The notes: generated from the letters alone by a model not told the origin. DNA of 64,000 nucleotides from Rhizophagus irregularis (GCF_026210795.1 NC_089449.1:620001-684000), one strand, 5' to 3'; shown: positions 11,417-22,485, counted from the stretch's first letter. Translations and numbers: made by a program.

Positions 11417-12569
11417 TATAATTTCGATCTAAAAAACTTTTACTATACCTTTTTTTAATGTATCTTAAATTACATTTTTTATTACGATTACATACAATAA
11501 TATATCACTTATTATAGTATTAAATAAATTTTCATTTTTGATTTTTTATTAATTACGGTATTTAATTTGAATGTCCTAATTTCGGTCAAAATGCAAAAAA
11601 ATTTCTTTTTTATTCCTTCATTTTATAAAAAAGATCACAAATACAAATCGTTAAAATCGTTACGATAATATTTACTGTATACAGTATATACAGTACATTG
11701 AATATATTGAATATATACTGTAGTTTAGTTAGAAGTTTTATGATTAAGCTATAAGTATATTTTTGATTATTATGATTTATGAGCCTAAAATCTTTCCTAT
11801 GAAATTAAGTAAAAATTAAGACAGAATTAAATCAAGTTTTTACATGGCGGGTTAACAATATTGCGTTTCCTTTATTTATTTATTTATTTATTTTTCAATA
11901 TATTCTCCCCTACTTTATTTACCTTTTTACTCAAATAAATAAAATCATCAACGTTAGAAACGTGAAAAAAATTGATGCAATTGGCAAGCATATTATTTAT
12001 TCAGAATATTCGCAGTAATTGTTTAACTTAGATGCGTGATCAATAATAATTCAATTACGGTATTTTATACACAAGTAAGGGTCGCATTCAGTTCATTTCA
12101 CCGATAATAATTTTACCGTCAATTATCTCCGACAGACGTTTCTTAAATCTTATTTACATCTATATTCATTATTTATCGATAATAATTTTATTCACTCGAA
12201 TTTAATTTTTACATTTTTTTTGGAATTTTTATTCTTTTCAGGCACGCTAAAACTTTATTGATGTAAAAATTGTTCGGATAACGTACAAATTAAAACTAGT
12301 TAAAGTACACCCATTCAATATAAAGTTCACCCAAACAAACCACCTTTTCATTTTCGATGAGTTATACATATCTATTACGTAAATTAAAAATGTGATTTAT
12401 TTTTAAAACCATGAAATGTTGATTAAAATGTAACTGGGTGTAAAAAAATGTCGCAAAAATATCTTGATGTTTCTTTGTTTTCGGTTAAAAAAAGGATTGC
12501 AAAGTACAAACCGTTAATCAGAAATGAAATAACCACACGTGGGACAAATTAATCCCTGCAGCGATCAAG

Positions 12570-12905
12570 CCAAAAATATAAATACTAGTAATACCAGCAT
12601 CAGCTGAGCACCCCCGCACTAATCCTCCTATTACAGCGGTAGCACTTCCAACAATATTTTTACTAAACATTCAAGTTGTCCAGAATTGACATGGAACAAA
12701 AGTTGCACCAAGAATACTGATAAAGAAACATACAGTAATTAATCCAATATAATGGGACTACGTACAGTACAATAGCACTAAGTCATACGGTACTATAAGC
12801 AATAGAGCCATGCATAACACGTTTTGGGCCGAAACGGTCACATAAATGACATAATGGTCCAAGAAAACGGAAAAATATTGCGGCGTCACATCTACATTGT
12901 TTATT
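12570..12905 (-). pseudogene. nitrate/nitrite transporter (NNP/NRT2 family) relic, copy 1
   Basis: The complementary strand reads as a degraded copy of the major-facilitator fragment seen at 30.2-30.5 kb: the RFLGPLCHLCD region, then the GPKRVMHGS loop and the region around the NNP signature. It carries several small indels and a stop relative to that copy. Only about 110 codons of a roughly 500-residue transporter family remain. It lies in a 1.7-kb segment that is inverted at 30.2-31.9 kb and is joined to the tail of the 60-aa-ORF repeat. Non-functional. Confidence 0.75.
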
Positions 12906-13435
12906 AAACTGCCTGTCATGTTATTAACTAATAACTACTATATTAACTGTTTATTTTTTGGTTATTTTGTATACAAAAAATTTAGAGTATACGGTAGTTT
13001 TGATATCTTTGTCAAAGTTAATTGTCTTTTGGAGATAAGTAAAGCTGTTTAATAGGTATAAATTACTATTGGATTACTCAAGGATCTATTTTTACTGGGT
13101 TTGGCTTTCATATTTGTGGAGCTGTAATTATTTTCATAATAATATTAGGATATGTTACGCGTAACGCGTTTATTTACTGTATTTTAATTTTTAATTTATA
13201 AATAATAAAGTTATGTTTTTTATTTGTTTTATTTTTATTAATAAATTATAAATAAATAATTTTATTTTAAAATAAATAATTTTATAATTTTAAAAGTATA
13301 AAATCAATTTTCTTTTATATTTAAAGGTATAAGAAAATCAACTCTAATAGTATGAAAAATTCTTTTTTAAAATAAATTTTTTACTAAGATAAATATGCAA
13401 AAATTGATAATATAAATCACGTGGTGCTAGATATG

Positions 13436-13533
13436 GTGAGTAACGTAAGGTAAAAAAATTTTATTTTACGTTCTGTGCCTTAATTAAGGGAGTAACGTAA
13501 ATTAACCTAAATTAGTAACTTTACGTTACTCAC
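13436..13533. mobile_element. short inverted-repeat element
   Basis: GTGAGTAACGTAA at the left and TTACGTTACTCAC at the right form inverted ends about 98 bp apart. No target duplication is clear, so this may be a MITE remnant or just a palindrome. Confidence 0.35.
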
Positions 13534-13704
13534 TTAGCCAATTTCCGTTACTTACTTACTACCTACCGTTGGTCATAGTCCAAATCCAACAGATGTGTAT
13601 TAGACCAATTGGACAATTGGATGCAATTGGTCTATATCCAATTGTCCAATTGTCCAAATCGTCCAATTAAGTCAATTAAAATGAGTCCAATGCCAACACT
13701 GGTT

Positions 13705-15127
13705 GTGAATGCTGCGATTGAATTTGTTGAGGAAATTGAGATTGTTGCGATTGAATTTGTTGAGGAAATTGAGATTGTGGCGATTGAATTTGTTGAGGAA
13801 ATTGAGATTGTGGCGATTGAATTTGTTGAGGAAATTGAGATTGTTGCAATTGAATTTGTTGAGGAAATTGAGATTGTTGCGATTGAATTTGCTGAGGAAA
13901 TTGAGATTGTTGCGATTGAATTTGTTGAGGAAATTGAGATTGTTGCGATTGAATTTGTTGAGGAAATTGAGATTGTTGCGATTGAACTTGTTGAGGAAAT
14001 TGAGATTGTTGCGATTGAATTTGTTGAGGAAATTGAGATTGTACCGATTGAATTTGTTGAGGAAATTGAGATTATTGCGATTGAATTTGTTGAGGAAATT
14101 GAGATTGTTGCGATTGAATTTGTTGAGGAAATTGAGATTGTACCGATTGAATTTGTTGAGGAAATTGAGATTGTTGCGATTGAATTTGTTGAGGAAATTG
14201 AGATTGTTGCGATTGAATTTGTTGAGGAAATTGAGATTGTACCGATTGAATTTGCTGAGGAAATTGAGATTGTTGCGATTGAATTTGCTGAGGAAATTGA
14301 GATTGTACCGATTGAATTTGTTGAGGAAATTGAGATAGTTGCGATTGAATTTGCTGAGGAAATTGAGATTGTTGCGATTGAATTTGTTGAGGAAATTGGG
14401 ATTGTTGCGATTGAATTTGTTGAGGAAATTGGGATTGTTGCGATTGAATTTGCTGAGGAAATTGGGATTGTTGCGATTGAATTTGCTGAGGAAATTGAGA
14501 TTGTTGCGATTGAATTTGTTGAGGAAATTGAGATTGTTGCGGTTCAGCAAATTGAGATTGTTGCGATTGTTGCGAGTGAAGAGTTTGCAATTGCTGAGAT
14601 TGAATTTGTTGAGGAAATTGCACCTGAATTTGAGACAATTGCGATTGAATTTGTTGAGGAATGTGTGATTGAGCTAGTTGAAAAACTTGAAAAGGGAATA
14701 TTTGTTGAGAAATTTGTTGAGGAAGATGAGTAATTTGTTGCTGTAAAGAAGACATCATAAAATTATTCGGATTTACAATAGAACATTGTGTATTATTTGC
14801 AGAACAAAAGTGAGAAGATTCTTGAGTAGAAAAAGAGGTATCAGAAACAAATTGAGAATCGGAATAATCTTGATTGATATTTTCGTTTCCTTGCAAAGAA
14901 TAATGAGGATTAGAATCGTCATTATTATTTTGTACTTCCCCACCAGCTAAATAAGAACTATGGAGAGACACTGGATTTATGTTTTGATAAATAGCGTTAT
15001 TATTTCCATTTTGTATTTGATTCAAATATTGGGATTGTGATATAATGGGTAAACCGGTTAATGATTTAAGAGCCGCAGCGACAAGTGATGAATTTGAATT
15101 ATCAAAATTGTTGTTTGGAAATGCCAT
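13705..15127 (-). pseudogene. truncated copy of the Q-rich ubiquitin-like/ART gene
   Basis: Starts at the ATG at 15,127 and follows the intact gene at 27,061 almost residue for residue through the N-terminal 190 residues and into the 11-residue glutamine repeats. One repeat carries a CAA-to-TAA change (14,072-14,074) that ends the frame at 351 codons. Repeats continue to about 13,710; then the sequence leaves homology just after the CAGCATTCACAAC junction. The ubiquitin-like and ADP-ribosyltransferase-like domains are missing. The gene's upstream sequence is interrupted by the MITE at 15,436. A truncated, Q-rich peptide could still be expressed, but the enzyme half is lost. Confidence 0.8.
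13712..14545. repeat. 33-bp minisatellite, about 25 units
   Basis: Tandem 33-bp units that on the minus strand encode QFPQQIQSQQS-like 11-mers. Most differences between units are single substitutions, so every frame on both strands stays largely open. This creates long spurious ORFs on the plus strand. The unit number is about twice that of the intact gene at 27.6 kb. Confidence 0.9.
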
Positions 15128-15435
15128 CTTTGATTTTTATTTTTTATGAGAAAAACCATGGTGTATATATATTTAAACTCAATTAAATGGAAAATTAAAT
15201 TTGCATTCAACGCTTTCCATTTTGGGAATACAAGAAAGTGATATTCATTATTACATAAAATAGAATTTATAAACGTTAAAAAAAACAATTTTTTTTATGA
15301 AAAATTTCTTAGTTTTCATGGTTTTATATTTTTTTGTAATGCTGGTTATATTTAAATTAACTAAGATATATCTCTAAAGATATATTATCACTAAATAAAT
15401 ATATATCATTTTTTTCATATATATAATATGGGATA

Positions 15436-15603
15436 TGAGTGAATTTATTTACCGCACCCTGCGTTACAACGCATCCTTCCTTTTTTGTAAATTGTTTATG
15501 TCGATCTTTAGTTTATACACCGCACCCCCCCTTAAAATGGCAAATGATAAACATAAAAATATATATAAATTTGTAACGCAGGGTGCGGTAAATACATTAT
15601 TTC
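15436..15603 (-). mobile_element. 168-bp MITE, copy 2 (inversion breakpoint)
   Basis: Same length and sequence as the element at 7315-7482 but in opposite orientation. The left flank TATGGGATA is the complement of the 7.3-kb copy's left flank. The right flank matches the upstream region of the 148-aa gene as found intact at 3.1 kb. Flank exchange shows recombination with copy 1. Confidence 0.8.
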
Positions 15604-17408
15604 TTTATATTTTATTTCGGACTTTTACAATATACCTTTTAGAATAGAAGTGCTTTTTTTTGCGGAATTTTTCTTCAGAGAAAGAACATTTTTTTTTCTT
15701 ATTATATTGTAAGTAGTACAAATATTATCTATACAATACTCATTATAAATAATTTTTACTACTGCAGTTTGATTAATTTATATATATCTATTATAATATT
15801 TATTTATAATAAATATAAATTTATCCTATTTGTGTAATTTTATATTTTTTTTTGTGCCAATGTAAACACGTATTTCGGAATATGCAAATACAGGAACACA
15901 GGAACATCTTGAAGACAGTTAGCGATTATATTAAAGTACTTGTGAGGATCAGATAGATCTCCTTGTCCACATCAAGGTGACGCACATCATTTTGAAAATC
16001 GCCTCCCGATTTTTTTTTATTTAAATCTTGGCGTTTGTTGCAAGTATTTTTTCCTATATCAGTATTTTTGTTCCGATGGATGTATTTTTTTATGGAGACT
16101 TTTGTAATTTGATTTATTTATGTAACACTATTTATTCATTTTGATAACTAAAATAAATATTATTTTAATTAAAAATTAATCACATGAGTTTACTATTGAA
16201 TTTATAAATTATAGAAATCGCTTCTTGTTACCGTAATTTCAAATTATGGTTTTGTGTATATTGACCGATATACATATTCAATAATACTTTCTATCATAAA
16301 TTCAAAATCCAGCTGCACGTGACTTCACTAATTTCTAGTGGAATTATAGGGTAATTGTGAAATTTTTGTACTAACTAATTTTTTAAATATCAAATATTTA
16401 AGTAGTGCTATGCCAGATAAAAATAAATTTAAAGCTTAATATAAGAGATGGCTAAAGAAAACACGAAACTTCTGAAAACGAAAACGAAAAAAAAATTTTC
16501 GATGAGTTAGTTAAATAAGACGACTCTGAAATGAAAAAAATAGGGTTTAGTGATTTTCCGCAGCAGGAAAATTGTACATATTTTGAGAAATAAATGTACA
16601 AGAAAGGATAAGATCTCAATCTATAAAATAATAAAATGAAGATAAATTTTATATTCTTGAACTTTATTTGAACAGAATGTTAAGACATATTTCACAATAT
16701 ATCGACTAATAATTACTCCTAAATAAATATATTATAGATAATACTAATGAAGAAAAAGTAAAGGTGAAAAATATTATAAATTGAAGAAGATTAAGGAAGT
16801 ATGGTTTAAGTGAAAATATTTAAATTCTTTCAGTAATATAATTAATGTAAATAATTTATCAAATTTGGCGTAGTGATAAGCGCGTTTTATCATAAAAAGT
16901 TTGATATAAATATACAAATAAAAAAAAAAATCTCATGCTCGTAACTAAGATTTCATCATTATAAAATCTGAATAATTTTATGAGTTATAAAGATCTTACT
17001 GATAAACATGCTACAACTCATAACGGTGGATTTGACCCCTTTGCGTTAGAAGTGATTTTTAAGGAATTTTTGAATCAAAGATTATTTTGTAATATCAAAA
17101 AATCATTTGACAGATGATCAACTTAGTTGATTATTAACACTAGGGTTTTTTAAGTCAATGTGAGTTTTTATAATTATAAACAATTTTTTAATTTATGTTG
17201 TGAATATTTATTATTCCGATTCACAGAAAATCACAAAAAAACACATTGAAGAAAATGGGTATCCCTGTGAAGTGCTCTTTATAACCTATTTAAAAACGAT
17301 AAAGTGGATGTTTAGAAATATTTTTTGCATATTTCTCCGAGTAATTGAAAATATTTATTGCATAATTCTCTAAACATTTGATAAATTAGAGTAAATTTTA
17401 TTTTATAA
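15604..17408. other. non-coding; distal upstream of the 148-aa gene, then unique AT-rich DNA
   Basis: The first 100 bp match the region at 3090-3170 inverted (distal upstream of the 148-aa gene). Beyond that I see no gene or element. Confidence 0.45.
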
Positions 17409-17505
17409 GGGCAGTGACATTTATTACGTAATATCCATTTATAACCACATAATATATAAAATCTACCTCATCCCCTAAAATATTACGTAATAAATATCAT
17501 TGCCC
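17409..17505. mobile_element. PIF/Harbinger-like MITE, 97 bp
   Basis: Ends GGGCAGTGACATTTATTACG and its near-complement, with TAA on both sides (17,406-17,408 and 17,506-17,508). A 3-bp TWA duplication with G-rich ends is the pattern of PIF/Harbinger MITEs. The inverted ends share about 26 bp with two mismatches. Confidence 0.65.
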
Positions 17506-17508
17506 TAA

Positions 17509-18416
17509 AATAATAACAACAATATTTTATGGTTTTTTCAATAATAGGGACGAAAAAATAATTATTATGAAATCAAATAATTTATAACAAAAAAATAAAC
17601 AAGGTATTTATGAAATCGGAAAACAATTAGTAGGGTTTTTATTAACAATCGGCCAGGATTCTAACAATATTACTGCCTCCTTCGGCATTCTGTAATTCGG
17701 AAAATCCTTCTTACAAGTGTTAATACTGTTAAGCCTAAGAAGAAGGTTTATTAAAATAAGAAATAATACAAATAATCCAATCAGACATGAATAAAGGATT
17801 AAACAATCATAATGATCCAATCAGATGTGAATATTATTACTTCATCATGATTCAATTCAAATTCCGTTAGCTAGCTTGATCCAGGAATTAAGAGTAATTA
17901 TACTGGTTGCTTTTTAGCCACAAAAAATAAAATCGCAACGGTGGCAACTAATGGATCAATCGCAATGTTGGATGTTAAACTAAATAACTTTGAGCGTTCT
18001 ACTTCTCAGTTCTCACTTGTCTATAGCATTGTATTTATATAAAATTAACTATATATTTTATATAACAGAAATAATAGATAAAATAAATATAATAACTATA
18101 TAATACATAATTAATATAACTAATAAAACATACATGCAAATAAAATAAAACCTAAGCCTCCCGATTCCTGTTTATACTAAAAATAAATAAACTATAAATA
18201 TAAATTAACTAATATATACATAAATAATAAAACTATACATTTAACCAATAAACTAATCAAAATATCTAACTAAATACATAAAATATCTATTTCAATAATA
18301 ATTTGACATTGTATTTCTTTGAATCTCATAATAAATTAACAGTTAAAATAAGTAGCTTCCCCAATAAGATGGATTTCCCGAATTAGAAAAATAACTCGTC
18401 TTTTATGATTCTCATT
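17509..18416. other. non-coding stretch
   Basis: No supported gene. A 70-codon minus-strand frame (17,608-17,820) has no ATG at its start and no paralogue in the window. It contains intron-like signals but cannot be assembled into a gene. Confidence 0.35.
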
Positions 18417-19436
18417 CTAAGAGTGTAACGAAAGCAGTTCTTCGTATTCATGTTTCAAATACTCTAAATACTCTTCAATTTCCGAAGAAAATTCTTTTTG
18501 ATAGTAACGAATTATTCTATTTAAGAAAATAATTCGATTTTGTCGTGTTCTTGAAAATCTATTCATACGAGGTGAAACTAGCTCTTCATATTCATTTAGA
18601 AGTTGAAGATAATCAAAAAACCATCTATTATCTGAATAAAATTATCATAAATTTTTAATAAGCTGAAAATATGGAATTAAAAATAAATAAACCGATTTAA
18701 TATAAACATAAACACTAACCACGTGGAACAGGTATTAAAAGATTTTTTTTTAAATAAAAACTTATCAAAAGATGTGCGGCTAAATACCTAAAAAAAAGAA
18801 AAGGAACAATAATTTCAATTATCCGGTATTTAGGTAAAGTTTAAAAAAAAGTTTAAAAAAGTTGTATAGTTACACAGGATAAATCACTTATTCGGCACCT
18901 CGAACCGAATAACTAACGACTAACGCTAGGAGTAAAGGTCGCTTGTTAGTTGTTATATTGGGAATCAAATTTGACGGGGCTCCTGCGGAGCCAGGATAGG
19001 ACCCAGAAATATATATAAAAGGGTCAAGGTTTGAGTTTGCGTATTTTGAACTAAAAAAATCATGAAAATCTTTCCTTTTTTAGATAATTTTTGATAATTC
19101 CAGTCAGAATTTTATTTCCCATTATAGTAACCGACTGATATTATCATAATTCCGGCCCTGAAAAAATGCGTACAGCTCATAGTAAAAAATTTTTTTCATC
19201 ACCTGACCCCTATATATATATTTCTGGGATCAAACCAATCAAATTTGATTTACCCAATATAACAGTTATTTTGAACGAAGTGCTGAATAAGTGATTAATC
19301 CAATGGGGTATTATGTATTGAGATTTTTTTATGTATCGATCCCATAACTATATTGCCAAAAAATAAATATTTCTTACCAACAAATGATAAAAAAAACTAT
19401 AATAACCAAAAAACAATCTCCTGCAAAAAGAAACAT
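18417..19436 (-). CDS. three-exon small membrane-anchored protein, copy 1
   Basis: Exons on the minus strand: 19,436-19,378, 18,787-18,720 and 18,631-18,417 (TAG stop), giving 113 residues. All junctions are GT/AG and keep frame. The exon layout is repeated in the paralogue at 52.6-53.3 kb. Exon 1 encodes a hydrophobic signal anchor (MFLFAGDCFLVII start), exon 2 a second hydrophobic patch followed by PVPR, and exon 3 a charged helical domain. The domain holds a repeat: NEYEELV...RIIFLNRII near residue 53 and HEYEELL near residue 103. The paralogue continues 31 residues further with a second RRVIFLIREI, so the TAG here replaces its TGG. Intron 1 is 590 nt because a foldback element sits in it. 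Unrecognised family; probably secreted or membrane-bound. Confidence 0.6.
18877..19301. mobile_element. foldback (long inverted repeat) element inside intron 1
   Basis: GGATAAATCACTTATTCGGC at the left mirrors GTGCTGAATAAGTGATTAATCC-type sequence at the right. Inner blocks also mirror each other (TATATTGGGAATCAAATTTGA and ACCCAGAAATATATATA). Total about 425 bp, foldback-like, no coding content. The paralogous intron at 53,094-53,193 is 100 nt and lacks it, so it is an insertion. No target duplication could be fixed. Confidence 0.65.
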
Positions 19437-19831
19437 TTTGAAAATTTTTTGAATTTTTATGGTTTTGAGCCACCCTTTATATACCCTGTAAAAAATCTGA
19501 TCCATGTTTTATCTTTCCATGTTTTTCCGTGAATGTATCATTTTCATGGAATTTATAGCCCGAAATTTTCGTGAATGTATCATTTTCACAGAATTTTTAC
19601 GGAAGACACAGAGAAATAATGGAAATATTCGGATAAAAATTTTTTATAGGGATACTGTATTTTCTTTGTGTACTTGATACATAAAAAAGGTTAGTAAACA
19701 ATCATGATATAAAAGAACAACAACAAATTAACCATATTCATATAACATTTACAATAAACTAAGAAATTCTCCGATAAATAATTTGAATGCCGAAATATTT
19801 ATATCTATATTAGTTATAATTGTTATATATA

Positions 19832-20235
19832 TGTTGTGCGTCAGGTGTCGATTTGCGTCAGATGACAGCTGACGCGCGTCAGATGCCAATTTTGAATAGT
19901 TTCTTATAAGTAAACATTTTTATTTATTAATTAAATTGTCTTTTATTTTATAAGTAAATCTGTGCACCATAATTATTTGCGTATATTCTGAAAATTTCAA
20001 GTAAATACCATTAATGCTGAATTATATATCGCAGATAATGTTATTCAAAATTTTAGCTATAATTAAACATAAAATTTTTCAGTCTTAATGTGCCTTTATT
20101 GCCTAAGTAAATTAGTTCATCACATTTTAAATATAATGCTAAAATTTCAACACGTTCAGATTCATATTTGTGGAAATTTCCTTCTTTAAAATATGCAGTT
20201 ATCATCTGATGCAAATCGACATCTGACGCACAACA
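19832..20235. mobile_element. MITE with TA flanks, 404 bp
   Basis: Ends TGTTGTGCGTCAGGTGTCG and its near-complement, inverted ends about 40 bp long and containing GATTTGCGTCAGATG / CATCTGATGCAAATC. Flanked by TA within TATATA runs, so the TA duplication is likely but not unique. Tc1/mariner-type is the best guess. Confidence 0.65.
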
Positions 20236-20277
20236 TATATACTATGTTTTATTTTAGCTTGATAACATCAATATATA

Positions 20278-20358
20278 TTCGATGCGAATGTTCGATAATG
20301 AACATTTGATGCGAATGACCGATAATGAACATTCGATGTGAATGTTTGATAATGAAAC
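20278..20358. repeat. three 27-bp tandem repeats
   Basis: Three units related to TTCGATGCGAATG followed by a GATAATGAA half, each differing at a few bases. No coding role seen. Confidence 0.7.
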
Positions 20359-20369
20359 TTCTTTCTTTG

Positions 20370-20480
20370 TTGATAGATAAAGACAAAATACAATACAAAT
20401 TATGATTTAACAAGGAAGGTGATTTTATAGTTTTTTTCTTGTGATAAAAAAAATAATATGGTTTAAAAATATCCGTTTAA
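20370..20480 (-). repeat. relic of the 60-aa-ORF repeat promoter
   Basis: Matches the region upstream of the ORF at 31,856 (ACAAGGAAGG block, then the TTGTGATAAA and ATATGGTTTAA blocks). The ORF itself is missing; the match ends at its expected start, next to the 27-bp repeats. Confidence 0.5.
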
Positions 20481-20707
20481 TTATGTTTCTTTGTTTAATT
20501 TGCAAATTCTGCGGCAATTCTTTAATATTTGTATAGTTATGATGGAATGAAATCACATGTACAGATGTACTTTTCTTTGCCTGGCCATTTATGTGTAAAT
20601 GAATAATTTTAACAACTTTCATTTATATCAAAAAACAAAGACACTTGATTCGGGTTAGGGTGCAGACTTTTCCTTTTTTTAGCTACGTCACTCATTAAGT
20701 CAATGAA

Positions 20708-20814
20708 GCAAAAGTATCAGACTTGGCACTTCTGGGGATGTCATCTTGACCCGTTGTCGATCACATATTTTATCAAGTTAGCACCGAGTCACGGGTCAAG
20801 TCCGATACTTTTGC
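20708..20814. mobile_element. 107-bp MITE with 9-bp target duplication
   Basis: Ends GCAAAAGTATC and GATACTTTTGC. A perfect 9-bp direct repeat, GTCAATGAA, flanks it (20,699-20,707 and 20,815-20,823). A 9-bp duplication is the hallmark of Mutator-like elements. No coding capacity. Confidence 0.8.
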
Positions 20815-21005
20815 GTCAATGAAAGGTTGTAACTCGTGACGTTCGATATTATATAAATTATTATAAAATTTCTATGTGAGCATCTGTGGATATCAATGGT
20901 TTTCACTGCGCAATAAGTAATTGTTATTGATCAATAAAAATACTTACACCTTAAAATATTAGTCATTTGATTTTCCAAAAAAAAAAATAAATAAATATTT
21001 CTTAC

Positions 21006-21063
21006 CAACAAAGACAAGAAAAACTATAACCAAAAAATAATCTCCTGCAAAAAGAGACGTCAT
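21006..21063 (-). pseudogene. solitary exon 1 of the three-exon family
   Basis: Matches the first exons at 19.4 and 53.2 kb: an ATG at 21,063, a hydrophobic stretch containing YFLVIVFLVF, and a GTAAGAAATATT donor. It is one base out of phase at the donor compared with the other two. Only the first part of the intron (to about 20,940) follows, with no exons 2-3. It is a truncated relic. Confidence 0.6.
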
Positions 21064-21084
21064 TTCGAAATTCAAAAAATTTTT

Positions 21085-21700
21085 TATGATTTTGATTAAC
21101 AAGCCTTCTTTAAATACTTTTTAAAATACTTTGCATACCTGATACGGAAATAATAAACAAGAAGGAAATTGAAACCTATAATGCGGATAAAGAACTATGT
21201 AGAGAATAATTTTTAATCCTGCCCTGTAAAAAAAGTTAATCCGTTTTTTATATTCCATCTTTTTTCTGTAAAGGGTTCATATCTCCGGAATTAATAACCT
21301 TATATTACGGAATTTATCAAATTATTTACATTTTCCGTGAATAAATCCGTGAAAGGCTCGAAATAGCGCGCCTAGAGTAGTACAAAATTAAGGCCGCAAA
21401 ACTCGTTACTAGAAAACCTGATGATATTGGAGAAAGTCTTGGCAACTATGACAGTTTGCATCAATACTATTCCAGTTTTCATCTATTTTTTATTTGTCTC
21501 GTTATAGTCTGGTTATCGTCCGGTTATCGGGTTTTCTTTCATTTTTGTTTAATATAATTGCATACACCATTTCGAAAATGGCGACAATACAATTAATTAT
21601 ACTTTCAAAAAATAATATAGATCAGTTATATTTATAACGTATTCTTTTATGTTTATTCAAATATAACTGCATACACCATTTTGAAAATGGCGAATTATAA
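21085..21700. repeat. upstream segment of the three-exon family, shared with 53.3-53.7 kb
   Basis: Blocks around GCATACCTGATACGGAAATA, CTCATATCTCCGGAATTAAT and GCATACACCATTTCGAAAATGG recur in the same order near 53,360, 53,510 and 53,650. They are the 5' flank of the family and are duplicated with its first exon. Confidence 0.65.
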
Positions 21701-22020
21701 TTCCAAGAAATGTAAGAAAAAACAAGTATTTATAGATATTCTCAACCAAAATTATCACATGCATCGACAGATATAAATAATTTGAAAATCAGTTTTCATT
21801 CCAAAAAGGGTGATTTTCAGGGGTAATTAGGATTGTGTAAATTCCTGAGAATTAAAGAATTAGGAAATTTGTTTATGATTATTGAAAATTAGCCAAAAAA
21901 AATCCATTCAAGATATGCATTTATCATAATAACACTTATTTTAAAATAAAAAATAAAAATTAGGTATATTTATATCAGAGCCCCAATTTTTAGGGGGAAA
22001 GGAGAAATAATTCTAGAGAA

Positions 22021-22484
22021 TTCTTTTTTCTTTTTTCTTTTTCTTTTGTTATTGTTTCTTATATTTTGTTTCTTACTAACCCTATTTAATTCTTTTCTTT
22101 ATGGGCTTTGTCATTTCATTCTTTCAAGCTTTATGGTTTTGTTATTGTTCATCAATCATCATTTCCCTTTTTTATTTCCATTCTTTTCTTCATTCTCCTT
22201 TTTATCCCTTACTTTTTTATTCCCTTTGTTCAGTTCTCTTGATCTTTTTTTTTTCATCCTCTTTCTATTCCTTTGTCTTTTTTTCATTTCCTCTGTCTCT
22301 TTTCTCATTTTTTTCTGTTTCTTTTTTATCCCCTTTATTTATTTATTTGTTCCTTTTCTACCTCTTTACTTTTTATCTTATTCCTTGATTCATTTCTTTC
22401 TTCCTTTTATTCCTTTGTTTCTCTTTATTTCACTTTATTCCCTTATGTTTCTTTAATTATTTATTATTATTATTATTATTATTT
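22021..22484 (+). repeat. polypyrimidine tract plus (TTA)n
   Basis: About 430 bp almost purely T and C on the plus strand, then a run of TTA triplets at about 22,457-22,484. Overlapping hydrophobic open frames of 95-136 codons are by-products of the composition (Phe/Leu/Ser codons only). Confidence 0.85.
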
Positions 22485-22485
22485 T

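Larger units (their letters stand above)
9840..12560 (+). repeat. dispersed 60-aa-ORF repeat unit, copy A
   Basis: Longest copy of a dispersed unit. Order: 5' block 9840-10,570; second block 10,650-10,870 with a conserved TTGGGCGTAAATTTGCATAT stretch; ORF 11,234-11,416; and a 3' tail to about 12,560 that contains CCCGCCATGTAAAAACTTG. Blocks recur in the same order, inverted, around 48.4-50.0, 55.2-57.06 and 63.0-64.0 kb. The tail plus ORF recurs at 30.5-31.9 kb. The spread suggests a non-autonomous mobile unit, but I see no clear termini. Confidence 0.65.

Noticed and set aside
13609-14733. Long plus-strand frames (374 and 209 codons) rich in EEIEIVAIEF-type repeats
   Set aside because: They are the antisense of the 33-bp glutamine minisatellite. 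The same frames appear antisense to the intact gene at 27.5-28.1 kb, whose sense strand has clear domains.
17608-17820. 70-codon minus-strand frame with a hydrophobic N-terminus
   Set aside because: It begins with TTG rather than ATG, has no paralogue, and intron-like signals inside could not be assembled into a gene.
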